From Candidatus Falkowiibacteriota bacterium (GTDB lineage: Bacteria > Patescibacteriota > Patescibacteriia > Patescibacteriales > WJLG01), in NCBI GenBank assembly GCA_014728685.1, contig WJLG01000009.1:1-11127 (forward strand): DNA of 11,127 nucleotides, read 5' to 3'. The notes under the pieces were generated by a model. That model had not been told where the DNA came from and searched no databases. It saw only the letters and a program-made list of their open reading frames with translations. A program made the translations under genes and the position numbers. Of the stretch, positions 1 through 6,630 are shown in pieces; the first letter of the stretch is position 1, and each line of letters begins with the position of its first letter.

Positions 1-1292
1 CGAAAATACCGAAAGGATTTTTGCTCTTAGGTCCTCCGGGAACCGGTAAGACCTTGATGGCCAGAGCTGTGGCCGGCGAGGCTGATGTACCTTTTTTCCA
101 TATTTCCGGATCAGAATTCGTGGAAATGTTCGTGGGTGTAGGCGCATCCAGAGTAAGGGATCTGTTTGCCAAAGCCAAAAAGAATTCTCCTTGCATCATA
201 TTCATTGATGAGATCGATGCAGTCGGCCGCAAGCGAGGAGCCGGCTTGGGCGGTTCGCATGACGAGCGCGAGCAGACTCTCAATCAGATCCTGGTTGAAA
301 TGGATGGTTTTGACCCCCATGCCAACGTGATAGTCATAGCCGCTACCAATCGTCCTGACGTTTTGGACCCGGCTTTACTGCGGCCGGGTAGATTCGATAG
401 GCGGGTTGTCATAGATATTCCCGACCTGAAAGAAAGAGAGAGTATCTTGAAAGTTCATGCCAAAGGAAAACCTTTGGCCAAAGAGATAGATCTTAAAAGA
501 GTGGCGGAAAGAACCCCGGGATTTTCCGGGGCTGACCTGGCCAACCTTTTGAATGAAGCGGCTATTTTGGCGGCCAGGAAAAATAAAAAAGAAATAACAA
601 TGGAATATATCTTCGATTCCATAGAAAAGGTTATGATGGGCCCGGAGAGAAGAAGCCGGGTGATAACCGATATGGAAAAGAAGATCACTGCCTACCACGA
701 AGCCGGTCATGCTTTGGTAGCCCATAATCTTCCTAATATGGACCCGGTGCAGAAAGTATCAATAATCGCCCGCGGGCGAGCGGCCGGCTATACTTTGAAG
801 ACCCCGCAAGAGGATAAGCGCATGCATTCTCGCTCGGAATTCATTTCCGAATTGGCGGTTTTGCTGGCCGGACATACGGCGGAAAAGATGGTCTTGGGAG
901 ATATAACCACTGGAGCTACTTCTGATCTTAGAAAAGCCACTGAATTGGCCAGAAGTTTGATAACCGATTATGGTATGAGTGAAAAATTGGCGCCGAGAAC
1001 ATATGGACAAAGGCAAGATATGGTTTTCTTGGGCCGGGAGATCCATGAGCAGCGAGATTACAGCGAGAAAACCGCTCAAGAGATAGATGATGAAATAGAA
1101 GGTATAATAAACGACGCTGTTAAGACAGCGGAAAAGATCATCAAAGAGAAAAGAGAAGATATGGAAAAGATAGTCCAGGCTCTCTATAAAGAAGAGACCA
1201 TCGAGAAAGGCAGATTCGAAGAATTGATAGGCAAGAAAAAGGAAGAGAAAATATCTGAAAGCGAGATAGAGGATAAAAAGAAAAAAGATTAA
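1..1292 (+). CDS. ftsH: ATP-dependent zinc metalloprotease FtsH, 5'-truncated by the window edge
   Basis: FtsH is a membrane-anchored AAA+ protease that unfolds and degrades misfolded or short-lived membrane and cytosolic proteins. The frame is open to the left edge and starts in the AAA module ([17 protein letters not shown]), so the two N-terminal membrane helices and the periplasmic loop, very roughly 180 residues, lie outside the window. Counting from the TTG at 21: Walker A GPPGTGKT at residues 4-11, Walker B IIFIDEID at 59-66, second region of homology [20 protein letters not shown] around 108-127. The protease zinc site is HEAGH at 226-230, with D302 (GATSD) as the expected third ligand. 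All ATPase and protease residues are intact. The C-terminus is a charged K/E tail (KKKEEK, EDKKKKD). The next gene starts 10 bp after its TAA and is probably co-transcribed. Identification is secure; only the start is unknown. Confidence 0.97.
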   Translation, partial: KIPKGFLLLGPPGTGKTLMARAVAGEADVPFFHISGSEFVEMFVGVGASRVRDLFAKAKKNSPCIIFIDEIDAVGRKRGAGLGGSHDEREQTLNQILVEMDGFDPHANVIVIAATNRPDVLDPALLRPGRFDRRVVIDIPDLKERESILKVHAKGKPLAKEIDLKRVAERTPGFSGADLANLLNEAAILAARKNKKEITMEYIFDSIEKVMMGPERRSRVITDMEKKITAYHEAGHALVAHNLPNMDPVQKVSIIARGRAAGYTLKTPQEDKRMHSRSEFISELAVLLAGHTAEKMVLGDITTGATSDLRKATELARSLITDYGMSEKLAPRTYGQRQDMVFLGREIHEQRDYSEKTAQEIDDEIEGIINDAVKTAEKIIKEKREDMEKIVQALYKEETIEKGRFEELIGKKKEEKISESEIEDKKKKD

Positions 1293-1302
1293 TTTAAAAT
1301 AT

Positions 1303-1710
1303 ATGAAAAATCAAGAACAAGCCCAATCTCTTTATACTCCTCCGGAGAAGATCGCCAAGAGATTGCGCTCTATAGCCAGGACGGTTCTTTTTATCTTGGC
1401 TCTGTCTGCTCTTGTTTTCTCGCTTTTTTCCGGTATTGAAGAAGCCGGTGGAGGCATTTCCGGCCTTATCAACAATGGTCCAAATGCCTTACCGTGGCTT
1501 ATTCTTTTTATCTTTGTGTTTGTCGCTTGGAAATGGGAGCTCTTAGGAGGATTTTTGATAGTTGCTATGGGAGTTTTCTCGATCTTTTTCTTCGATACTT
1601 TCAATAGAGATTCTTGGCCGATCTTGTTCATAGTTTCTCTGCCTCTTTTGCTTTCCGGAGGATTCTTGATCGGCGCCTGGGGTCTTACGAAAAAGAACGG
1701 AAATTCATAA
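1303..1710 (+). CDS. Small four-helix membrane protein of unknown function (DUF7670-like)
   Basis: 135 residues. After a polar N-terminus with basic residues (KIAKRLR) there are four hydrophobic segments, at about residues 24-44, 62-77, 79-97 and 106-128. The W-K-W-E-L-L-G-G turn between helices 2 and 3 (about 76-83) and the final glycine-rich helix recall small uncharacterised membrane proteins of the DUF7670 type; that match is from memory and tentative. No catalytic or metal-binding motif is visible. The ATG lies 10 bp after ftsH with no Shine-Dalgarno sequence, and a strong terminator follows 15 bp after the stop, so it is the last gene of an ftsH transcript. Co-transcription suggests, but does not show, a link to membrane protein quality control. 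The reading frame and membrane nature are well supported; the function is unknown. Confidence 0.8.
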   Translation: MKNQEQAQSLYTPPEKIAKRLRSIARTVLFILALSALVFSLFSGIEEAGGGISGLINNGPNALPWLILFIFVFVAWKWELLGGFLIVAMGVFSIFFFDTFNRDSWPILFIVSLPLLLSGGFLIGAWGLTKKNGNS

Positions 1711-1725
1711 AATACGCTCAGATAG

Positions 1726-1766
1726 AAAGAAGTGCAAGTTTGAAAGCTTGCACTTCTTTTTTATTT
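1726..1766 (+). terminator. Rho-independent terminator of the ftsH operon
   Basis: A perfect 13-bp stem, AAAGAAGTGCAAG (1726-1738) pairing with CTTGCACTTCTTT (1747-1759), has an 8-base loop and is followed by TTTATTT. It begins 15 bp after the membrane-protein stop. Its 3' arm also holds the probable -35 element of the csoR promoter. Confidence 0.92.
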
Positions 1767-1776
1767 ACTGTACAAT
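1748..1776 (+). promoter_or_regulatory. Probable promoter of the csoR copper operon
   Basis: TTGCAC (1748-1753), a 17-bp spacer, then TACAAT (1771-1776). The -10 matches five of six consensus bases; the -35 keeps only the important TTG. The predicted transcription start, near 1783, falls inside the CsoR-type operator, which supports the assignment. The -35 is embedded in the 3' arm of the upstream terminator, so two signals share the same bases. Confidence 0.55.
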
Positions 1777-1779
1777 GTA

Positions 1780-1800
1780 AATACCTACCCCCCAGGTATT
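1780..1800 (+). promoter_or_regulatory. CsoR-type operator (copper-responsive)
   Basis: A perfect inverted repeat, AATACCT (1780-1786) and AGGTATT (1794-1800), encloses a C-rich centre ACCCCCC (1787-1793). Known CsoR/RcnR-family operators are short AT-flanked inverted repeats around a G/C tract of this kind. It lies 19 bp upstream of the csoR start and covers the predicted transcription start, as expected for an autorepressed csoR operon. Binding itself is inferred. No second copy was seen upstream of the two downstream genes, so one site probably controls all three. Confidence 0.8.
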
Positions 1801-1818
1801 AATAATAAACAATGAAAT

Positions 1819-2094
1819 ATGAAAACTCAAAAAAGAAAAAAGGCCATAATCGCTCTGAAAAAGGCTTATTCGCATTTGCATAATGTCATTGCCATGGCTG
1901 AAGATGACGCCTACTGCGTAGATGTTATGCAGCAGAATCTATCGGTGATCGGCTTGCTCAAGTCCGCGCATCAAGGATTTATGGAAAATCATCTCAATAC
2001 TTGTTTCAAGAATGCTATGGCCAGCAAGAATGAAAAACTGAAACAAAAAATGGTAGATGAGATCTTGACCGTATCCAAGTTCGTTAATAAGTAA
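1819..2094 (+). CDS. csoR: Copper-sensing transcriptional repressor, CsoR family
   Basis: 91 residues, the normal length for this all-helical tetrameric repressor (DUF156/CsoR-RcnR family), which releases its operator when Cu(I) binds. The copper fingerprint is present: C33 in YCVDVMQQ, H58 in ENHLNTC and C62, the same spacing as Cys36/His61/Cys65 of Mycobacterium tuberculosis CsoR, with a Tyr before the first Cys. That Cys-His-Cys set argues for Cu(I) over the nickel/cobalt-type RcnR. The basic N-terminus (KTQKRKKA) fits DNA binding. It lies just downstream of a perfect CsoR-like operator and upstream of two copper-handling genes, the first 18 bp after its stop. The ATG at 1819 is chosen because the other nearby ATG, at 1812, is out of frame; there is no Shine-Dalgarno sequence. 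Confidence 0.94.
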   Translation: MKTQKRKKAIIALKKAYSHLHNVIAMAEDDAYCVDVMQQNLSVIGLLKSAHQGFMENHLNTCFKNAMASKNEKLKQKMVDEILTVSKFVNK

Positions 2095-2112
2095 AAATAT
2101 CAATTTATCCAT

Positions 2113-3549
2113 ATGCTTATAAAAGAAAAATTTTTCATAGAAGGAATGCATTGCGGCAGTTGTAAAACCTTGATCGAAACTGAACTTGATATTCTGCCCG
2201 GTGTGACGAAAGCCGATGTTAATTATTTGAATGGCGAGATCGAGATCGAGTATGAGAAGGAAAAGATATCTCTTGATAGGATCTTTAGCACTATTAAAAG
2301 TTTGGGATATAAAGCATCCAAACAAAAAAAAGATAAACAAAAAGGAAGGAAGATATTGTTTATTATAGGCGCTATCGTTTTTATTTATTTGATGATAGCG
2401 GTCATTGATAATTTCGGCGGATTTGAACTAATGTCGAAATTGAATGAAGGCACGGCCAGTTTTTGGTTGATCTTGATAATTGGTTTCTTGGCGAGCTTTC
2501 ATTGTGTTGGCATGTGCGGGGGTTTGGTGGTCGCTTATTCCGCCAACGATCTAAAAGAGGGAAGAAAAAATAAACTTTTTAAACCTCATTTTCAGTATAA
2601 TCTAGGCCGTCTAATATCATATACTTTCGTAGGGGCTGTTTTAGGAGGCATTGGATCATTCTTTGCCATAAATCCATCTTTTACAGGATTTTTAACCATT
2701 TTTGTTGGTCTGTTTATGGTTCTGATGGGATTGTCTTTTTTGTCTGAGGGCAGGATATTTTCTAAAGTAAAAATAAAGCCTCCCGAAAAGATAGCTAGAT
2801 TTCTTTATAATCAAAAAAGAAGCGATAATCCAAAAGGACCTTTTATAATCGGGATCCTTAATGGCTTTATGCCTTGCGGTCCTTTGCAGGCTATGCAGCT
2901 TTTTGCTCTGGGCACAGGCAGCTTGGCCATGGGAGCGTTGGCGATGTTTACTTATGCGCTTGGCACGATCCCTTTGATGTTTGGCCTGGGAGTGTTCTTG
3001 TCTAAGATAGGGAGCGCTCATGTAAAGAATGTTATGAAGGTGTCGGGGATTTTAGTTATAATCCTGGGCCTGTTCATGGGTATGAGGGGGCTTAGTAATT
3101 TTGGTATAGGGTTTTCCAAAAACGAGGCTGATATTTTAGTTGAAGGAAGTGAAGAATTTCAGGAAGTAAGAATGGATCTGACCTATTTGGGTTATGAACC
3201 GAATGTTTTGTATATAAAACCAAACACTCCTGTTAGATGGATAATAAACGTGAAACAGATGACAGGCTGTACCGATGCCATCATGATCGAATCCTTGGGT
3301 ATCGAAAAGGATCTGGTCAAGGGCGAGAATATTATAGAATTCGATCTGCCCAAAGGAGTATCTGAGATCAAATTTTCATGTTGGATGAGAATGGTTTGGG
3401 GCAAGTTTGTGATCCTGCAAGGGGGGCAGGGCAAAAAAGAAGTAAATGCCTCCGGATCTGATATACAACAAGGAGGATGTGGCGGAAATTGCGGATCAAA
3501 TACTTGCGCGGCGGCCAGGGGTCTTCCTTGCGGGTGCGGGTCAAGATAA
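2113..3549 (+). CDS. HMA - SafE/DsbD-type membrane domain - cupredoxin-like fusion, probable copper-handling protein
   Basis: 478 residues with four parts. (1) HMA domain, residues 1-70, with GMHCGSC giving Cu(I) ligands C14 and C17. (2) After one helix (about 80-97), a six-helix TauE/SafE or DsbD_2-type domain, about 115-326, with paired motifs FHCVGMCGG (C131, C135) and NGFMPCGP (C255) typical of CcdA/DsbD-like transporters. (3) Cupredoxin-like domain, about 350-436, with TGCTD (C386) and FSCWMRM (C423, M425, M427); it has no usual His ligands and resembles the Cys/Met-type cupredoxin_1 family. (4) A Gly/Cys tail, 454-478, with five cysteines (456, 460, 465, 473, 475). Between csoR and copA it probably relays Cu(I) across or out of the membrane; an oxidoreductase role like DsbD is the alternative. 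Similar fusions are annotated as sulfite exporter TauE/SafE family, though sulfite transport is unlikely here. No Shine-Dalgarno sequence. Confidence 0.88.
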   Translation: MLIKEKFFIEGMHCGSCKTLIETELDILPGVTKADVNYLNGEIEIEYEKEKISLDRIFSTIKSLGYKASKQKKDKQKGRKILFIIGAIVFIYLMIAVIDNFGGFELMSKLNEGTASFWLILIIGFLASFHCVGMCGGLVVAYSANDLKEGRKNKLFKPHFQYNLGRLISYTFVGAVLGGIGSFFAINPSFTGFLTIFVGLFMVLMGLSFLSEGRIFSKVKIKPPEKIARFLYNQKRSDNPKGPFIIGILNGFMPCGPLQAMQLFALGTGSLAMGALAMFTYALGTIPLMFGLGVFLSKIGSAHVKNVMKVSGILVIILGLFMGMRGLSNFGIGFSKNEADILVEGSEEFQEVRMDLTYLGYEPNVLYIKPNTPVRWIINVKQMTGCTDAIMIESLGIEKDLVKGENIIEFDLPKGVSEIKFSCWMRMVWGKFVILQGGQGKKEVNASGSDIQQGGCGGNCGSNTCAAARGLPCGCGSR

Positions 3550-3573
3550 ATTTGACAATTAATACATACACAT

Positions 3574-5751
3574 ATGATAAAAAAAGAAACTATCAAAATA
3601 GGGGGGATGCATTGCGCCAGCTGTGCTAGCAACATAACAAAGAATTTAGCCAAGATGGAAGGCGTGGTCGATTCAAAAGTAAATTTCGCTACGGAAACCG
3701 CTAAGGTAGAATTCGACGGATCAAAAGCAAACTTGGAAGAGATCAAAAAGACCATTGTTAATACAGGCTATAAGATCATAGAGCAGGAGGAGCAAGAAAA
3801 GGCGAAGTCTGAGGAGTTGAAGCACGAGAAGAGGCTGAAATTGAAAGTTATATTTTCGATCTTGCTCACTCTGCCGATATTTTTAAGGATGTTTTGGAAG
3901 TGGGAGATCCCGGGAGAGCTTTGGGGAGTTCCTTTTACTGATTGGGCCCAGCACGACCTGGCCTTTTTGGTGGTGTTTATTTTTGGTTGGCAGTTTCATG
4001 CTAATACCTTTAAGCAATTATTCAAAAAACAGCTTGGCATGGATGCGCTTATTTCCATGGGAACTTTGGCTGCTTATTTTTATAGTTTATGGTCTATGTT
4101 TTTCGGTGGACATATTTATTTTGAAAGCGCGGCCACTATTACCACTTTAATTTTGCTGGGAAGATTTTTAGAGACCAAGACAAAGTCCAGGGCGTCGCAA
4201 GCGATGAGAAAACTTTTGGAATTGGGAGTTAAGAAAGCCAATGTCTTAGTAAGTGAAGGTAAAGAGATAGAGAAGAATATCGAAGATATCAGGATCGGAG
4301 AGATCATAGTTGTTCGTCCGGGTGAAAAAGTTCCCCTGGACGGCGAAGTACTGGAAGGGATTTCTTATATTAATGAGTCTATGCTTTCCGGAGAAAGTAT
4401 GCCGGTTCTAAAAGAGAAGAGATCGGAAGTCTATGGCGCAACCATAAATCAGGATGGAATTTTAAAGATCAAAGTATCAGCCGAAGCTGGCGACACTATG
4501 CTCTCTCAAATAATAAAAACCGTTGAGGAAGCACAGAGTTCAAAACCGCCAATGCAAAGATTGGCGGATAAGATAGCCGGAATTTTCGTTCCCGCGGTCA
4601 TCTGTATCGCTGTTTTGACTTTTGCCGGCTGGATGATCGCTTCGGGTGATGTTTCAAAAGCTCTGATAAATGCGGTTGCTGTTTTGATAATATCTTGCCC
4701 GTGTGCGCTGGGGATCGCTACCCCGATCGCGGTTATGGTCGGCGCTTCGGTCGGCGCCCAAAATGGCATACTCATAAAGAACGGCGATAGTTTTGAAAAG
4801 GTAAAAAAAATAGATACGGTTATTTTTGATAAGACAGGGACGCTTACCAAAGGCGAGCCAAAAGTGAGAAGAGTAATAGCCAACAAAGAGGAATCTTTTT
4901 CTGAGGATAAAATAATAAAGATCGGCGCTTCTGTTGCCAAGGGTTCTCGCCACCCCTTGTCTCAGGCGGTTGTCTTGTATGCCGAAGAAGAAAAGATCGA
5001 TCTAACTGAAATATCTGGTTTCAAAGAGATCCCCGGGAAAGGGGTGTCTGGTAAATGCACCACTCATAAGACCGATCTTTTTTTGGGGAATAAAAAATTA
5101 TTAAAAGAAAATAATTTTGATATTTCTTGGCCGGAAAGGATAACCAAAGAGCATAGAGAAGCGGGGGGAACTCTTCTTTTTGTAGCTCACGGAGATAAAG
5201 TTATCGGAGCTATTTTGGCAACAGATGAGATAAAGGAAAGCTCAGCTGATACTATCAAGGAATTGAATAAAATGGGGATGGAGACGATAATATTATCCGG
5301 AGACAACAAGCCAAACGCCGAGGCAACTGCCGGCAGCTTGGGGGTGAAAAAAGTTTTAGCAGAGGTTCTTCCGGCGGAAAAACAGTTTGAAGTTAAGAAT
5401 TTACAAAAAGATGGCCGTAAAGTTATTTTCGTCGGCGATGGTATAAATGATGCGCCATCTCTTGTTCAGGCCGATCTGGGGATCGCTATTGGCAGCGGAG
5501 CCGACATTGCCAAGGAATCCGGAGATATAATTCTTACTCAGAGCGATCCGTATAAGGTGGTTAGAGCTATCAATTTGTCTGCAAAAACATTCAAGATCAT
5601 AAAGCAAAATCTATTTTGGGCCTTCTTTTACAATGTTTTAGCTATTCCACTGGCTGTTGCCGGCCTGGTCAATCCTATGGTAGGTGCTATGGCCATGGGA
5701 TTGTCCGATGTGTTTGTGATCAGTAATAGTTTGCGGATATATCGTAAATAG
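3574..5751 (+). CDS. copA: Copper-translocating P1B-type ATPase
   Basis: 725 residues, full length for a Cu(I)-exporting P-type ATPase with one N-terminal HMA domain (GMHCASC, C14 and C17). Membrane helices lie near 88-107, 127-145, 158-178, 184-200, 336-356, 363-385, 676-697 and 700-715. Motifs in order: actuator LSGES (271-275), transport-site CPC (375-377) in SCPCALGIATP, phosphorylation DKTGT (419-423), nucleotide-binding SRHPLS with the HP pair at 460-461, and hinge GDGINDAP (621-628). The TM7 Tyr-Asn pair is kept (686-687). In TM8 the usual M-x-x-S-S reads M-G-L-S-D (708-712), so the second Ser is Asp. CPC plus HMA points to Cu(I), possibly Ag(I). It is the last gene of the csoR operon, 24 bp after the fusion protein, and is followed by a terminator. 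The ATG has no Shine-Dalgarno sequence. Confidence 0.95.
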   Translation: MIKKETIKIGGMHCASCASNITKNLAKMEGVVDSKVNFATETAKVEFDGSKANLEEIKKTIVNTGYKIIEQEEQEKAKSEELKHEKRLKLKVIFSILLTLPIFLRMFWKWEIPGELWGVPFTDWAQHDLAFLVVFIFGWQFHANTFKQLFKKQLGMDALISMGTLAAYFYSLWSMFFGGHIYFESAATITTLILLGRFLETKTKSRASQAMRKLLELGVKKANVLVSEGKEIEKNIEDIRIGEIIVVRPGEKVPLDGEVLEGISYINESMLSGESMPVLKEKRSEVYGATINQDGILKIKVSAEAGDTMLSQIIKTVEEAQSSKPPMQRLADKIAGIFVPAVICIAVLTFAGWMIASGDVSKALINAVAVLIISCPCALGIATPIAVMVGASVGAQNGILIKNGDSFEKVKKIDTVIFDKTGTLTKGEPKVRRVIANKEESFSEDKIIKIGASVAKGSRHPLSQAVVLYAEEEKIDLTEISGFKEIPGKGVSGKCTTHKTDLFLGNKKLLKENNFDISWPERITKEHREAGGTLLFVAHGDKVIGAILATDEIKESSADTIKELNKMGMETIILSGDNKPNAEATAGSLGVKKVLAEVLPAEKQFEVKNLQKDGRKVIFVGDGINDAPSLVQADLGIAIGSGADIAKESGDIILTQSDPYKVVRAINLSAKTFKIIKQNLFWAFFYNVLAIPLAVAGLVNPMVGAMAMGLSDVFVISNSLRIYRK

Positions 5752-5761
5752 ACTTGCAAAG

Positions 5762-5790
5762 TTTACCAAAAAATGTAAAACTGCTATTCT
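5762..5790 (+). promoter_or_regulatory. Weak candidate trmD promoter nested in the copA terminator
   Basis: TTTACC (5762-5767), a 17-bp spacer and TATTCT (5785-5790), each matching four of six consensus bases. An alternative -10, TATAAA (5790-5795), lies in the terminator loop but has no good -35. Either would give a leader of under about 20 bases. The case rests mostly on the need for a promoter here, since trmD sits directly after a strong terminator. Read-through from copA is the alternative. Confidence 0.25.
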
Positions 5791-5812
5791 ATAAAGTAGC
5801 AGTTTTATTTTT
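5777..5812 (+). terminator. Rho-independent terminator of the copper operon
   Basis: A 10-bp perfect stem, AAAACTGCTA (5777-5786) and TAGCAGTTTT (5797-5806), has a 10-base loop and the tail ATTTTT. The tail ends directly at the ATG of trmD (5813), leaving no separate leader between the terminator and that gene. Confidence 0.88.
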
Positions 5813-6475
5813 ATGCAATTCAATATCATCACCATCTTCCCGGAGATATTCGACTCTTACTTCAATGAGAGCATTATTGGGCGTGCGCAAAAAGAAAAAA
5901 AGATCAAGATCAAAGCGCATGATCTGCGCAAATGGACCAAGGATAAGCATAGGACGGTCGATGATACTCCTTATGGCGGCGGAGCCGGTATGGTGATGAA
6001 GGCGGATGTCATTTATAAAGCACTCCGTGCTTTACGATCAAAAAAGAAAAAAGAAAAAAGAAAGATCGTCTTGCTTTCGGCTAAGGGCAAGAGGTGGGAT
6101 CAGGCTATGGCCAAGAAATACTCCAAGCTTGATAATGTAATATTTGTTTGCGGACGTTATGAAGGCGTAGATGAAAGAGTGAAAGAGTTCATAGATGAGG
6201 AGATATCGATAGGTGATTACGTGTTGACCGGCGGCGAGCTGGGAGCGATGGTGATGATCGATTCGATCACCAGGCTTTTGCCTGGAGTTTTGGGCAACAA
6301 AGAATCGGCCAAGGATGAATCGCATAGCCAGCCGGGAGTTTTGGAGTATCCTCAATATACAAAACCGGAGACCATTACAGCCGAGAGAAAAAAATACAGC
6401 GTACCAAAAGTTCTTTTATCAGGAAATCATGCCGAGATCAAAAAATGGCGTGAAGAACACAAAAAGAGGAGTTAG
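5813..6475 (+). CDS. trmD: tRNA (guanine-N1-)-methyltransferase TrmD
   Basis: 220 residues. TrmD is a SPOUT methyltransferase that uses S-adenosylmethionine to make m1G at position 37 of tRNAs reading CNN codons, which prevents +1 frameshifts. Family motifs: N-terminal [33 protein letters not shown] (about 50-63), the trefoil-knot cofactor region [13 protein letters not shown] (about 103-115) and [19 protein letters not shown] (about 123-141), PGVLGN, and the C-terminal LEYPQYTKP and [11 protein letters not shown]. The catalytic Asp of the usual EDS(F/H) motif appears as Glu (DESH), apparently a conservative swap. The gene starts at the end of the copA terminator tail with no Shine-Dalgarno sequence. 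It lacks its common partners rpsP, rimM and rplS, so it stands apart from the classical operon. Confidence 0.96.
   Translation: MQFNIITIFPEIFDSYFNESIIGRAQKEKKIKIKAHDLRKWTKDKHRTVDDTPYGGGAGMVMKADVIYKALRALRSKKKKEKRKIVLLSAKGKRWDQAMAKKYSKLDNVIFVCGRYEGVDERVKEFIDEEISIGDYVLTGGELGAMVMIDSITRLLPGVLGNKESAKDESHSQPGVLEYPQYTKPETITAERKKYSVPKVLLSGNHAEIKKWREEHKKRS
6466..6471 (+). promoter_or_regulatory. Shine-Dalgarno-like GAGGAG before the microprotein
   Basis: GAGGAG ends six bases before the TTG at 6478, an ideal spacing. It is the only good Shine-Dalgarno match near any start in the window. It lies in the last codons of trmD (Arg-Ser), so chance is possible, but it decides the start of the small ORF. Confidence 0.5.
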
Positions 6476-6477
6476 CT

Positions 6478-6597
6478 TTGAGTAAAGAAAAGATACCTGG
6501 AAAGGAAGACAAAAGCAATGTCGAGCTTGTGGTCGTTTTGATCCTTTTGGCCATTGTTTTGGCGATCGGCCATTTGCTTGAGGCTCAATGTCTTTAA
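6478..6597 (+). CDS. 39-residue single-helix membrane microprotein
   Basis: A TTG-started frame of 39 codons begins two bases after the trmD stop and ends in TAA at 6595-6597, where the bidirectional terminator stem begins. The product has a charged, soluble N-terminus (MSKEKIPGKEDKSN), one hydrophobic helix at about residues 15-34 (VELVVVLILLAIVLAIGHLL) and a short tail ending EAQCL. It carries no recognised motif. Support comes from the GAGGAG six bases upstream, the tight junctions on both sides and the clean membrane-helix composition. Weaknesses are the non-ATG start and the small size. It could be a small membrane-anchored regulator or partner; function is unknown. It is probably co-transcribed with trmD. 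Confidence 0.6.
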   Translation: MSKEKIPGKEDKSNVELVVVLILLAIVLAIGHLLEAQCL

Positions 6598-6630
6598 AAA
6601 TAGCTCCGAAATTTCGGAGCTATTTTATTT
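6597..6630. terminator. Bidirectional intrinsic terminator at the convergent junction
   Basis: A 30-bp perfect palindrome (6597-6626): arms AAAATAGCTCCG (6597-6608) and CGGAGCTATTTT (6615-6626) with AAATTT between them. Each strand reads a GC-containing stem followed by a T run, so it can stop transcription from both sides. The plus-strand microprotein's TAA ends at 6597, and the minus-strand phosphoesterase's TAG (6622-6620) lies within the other arm. Confidence 0.92.

Noticed and set aside
3552..3578. TTGACA and TATGAT at 15-bp spacing before copA, resembling a strong promoter.
   Set aside because: The -10 overlaps the copA start codon, so transcripts would begin inside the gene and lose the start; the spacer is also short. 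Probably chance in AT-rich sequence.
3192..3755. Minus-strand frame of about 187 codons opposite the end of the copper fusion gene and the start of copA.
   Set aside because: It covers two recognised genes and their gap on the other strand, with no family resemblance; a mirror of their codon use.
5754..5996. Plus-strand frame overlapping the copA terminator and the 5' part of trmD.
   Set aside because: It reads through the terminator hairpin and overlaps trmD in another frame; its sequence looks like a shifted reading of trmD.
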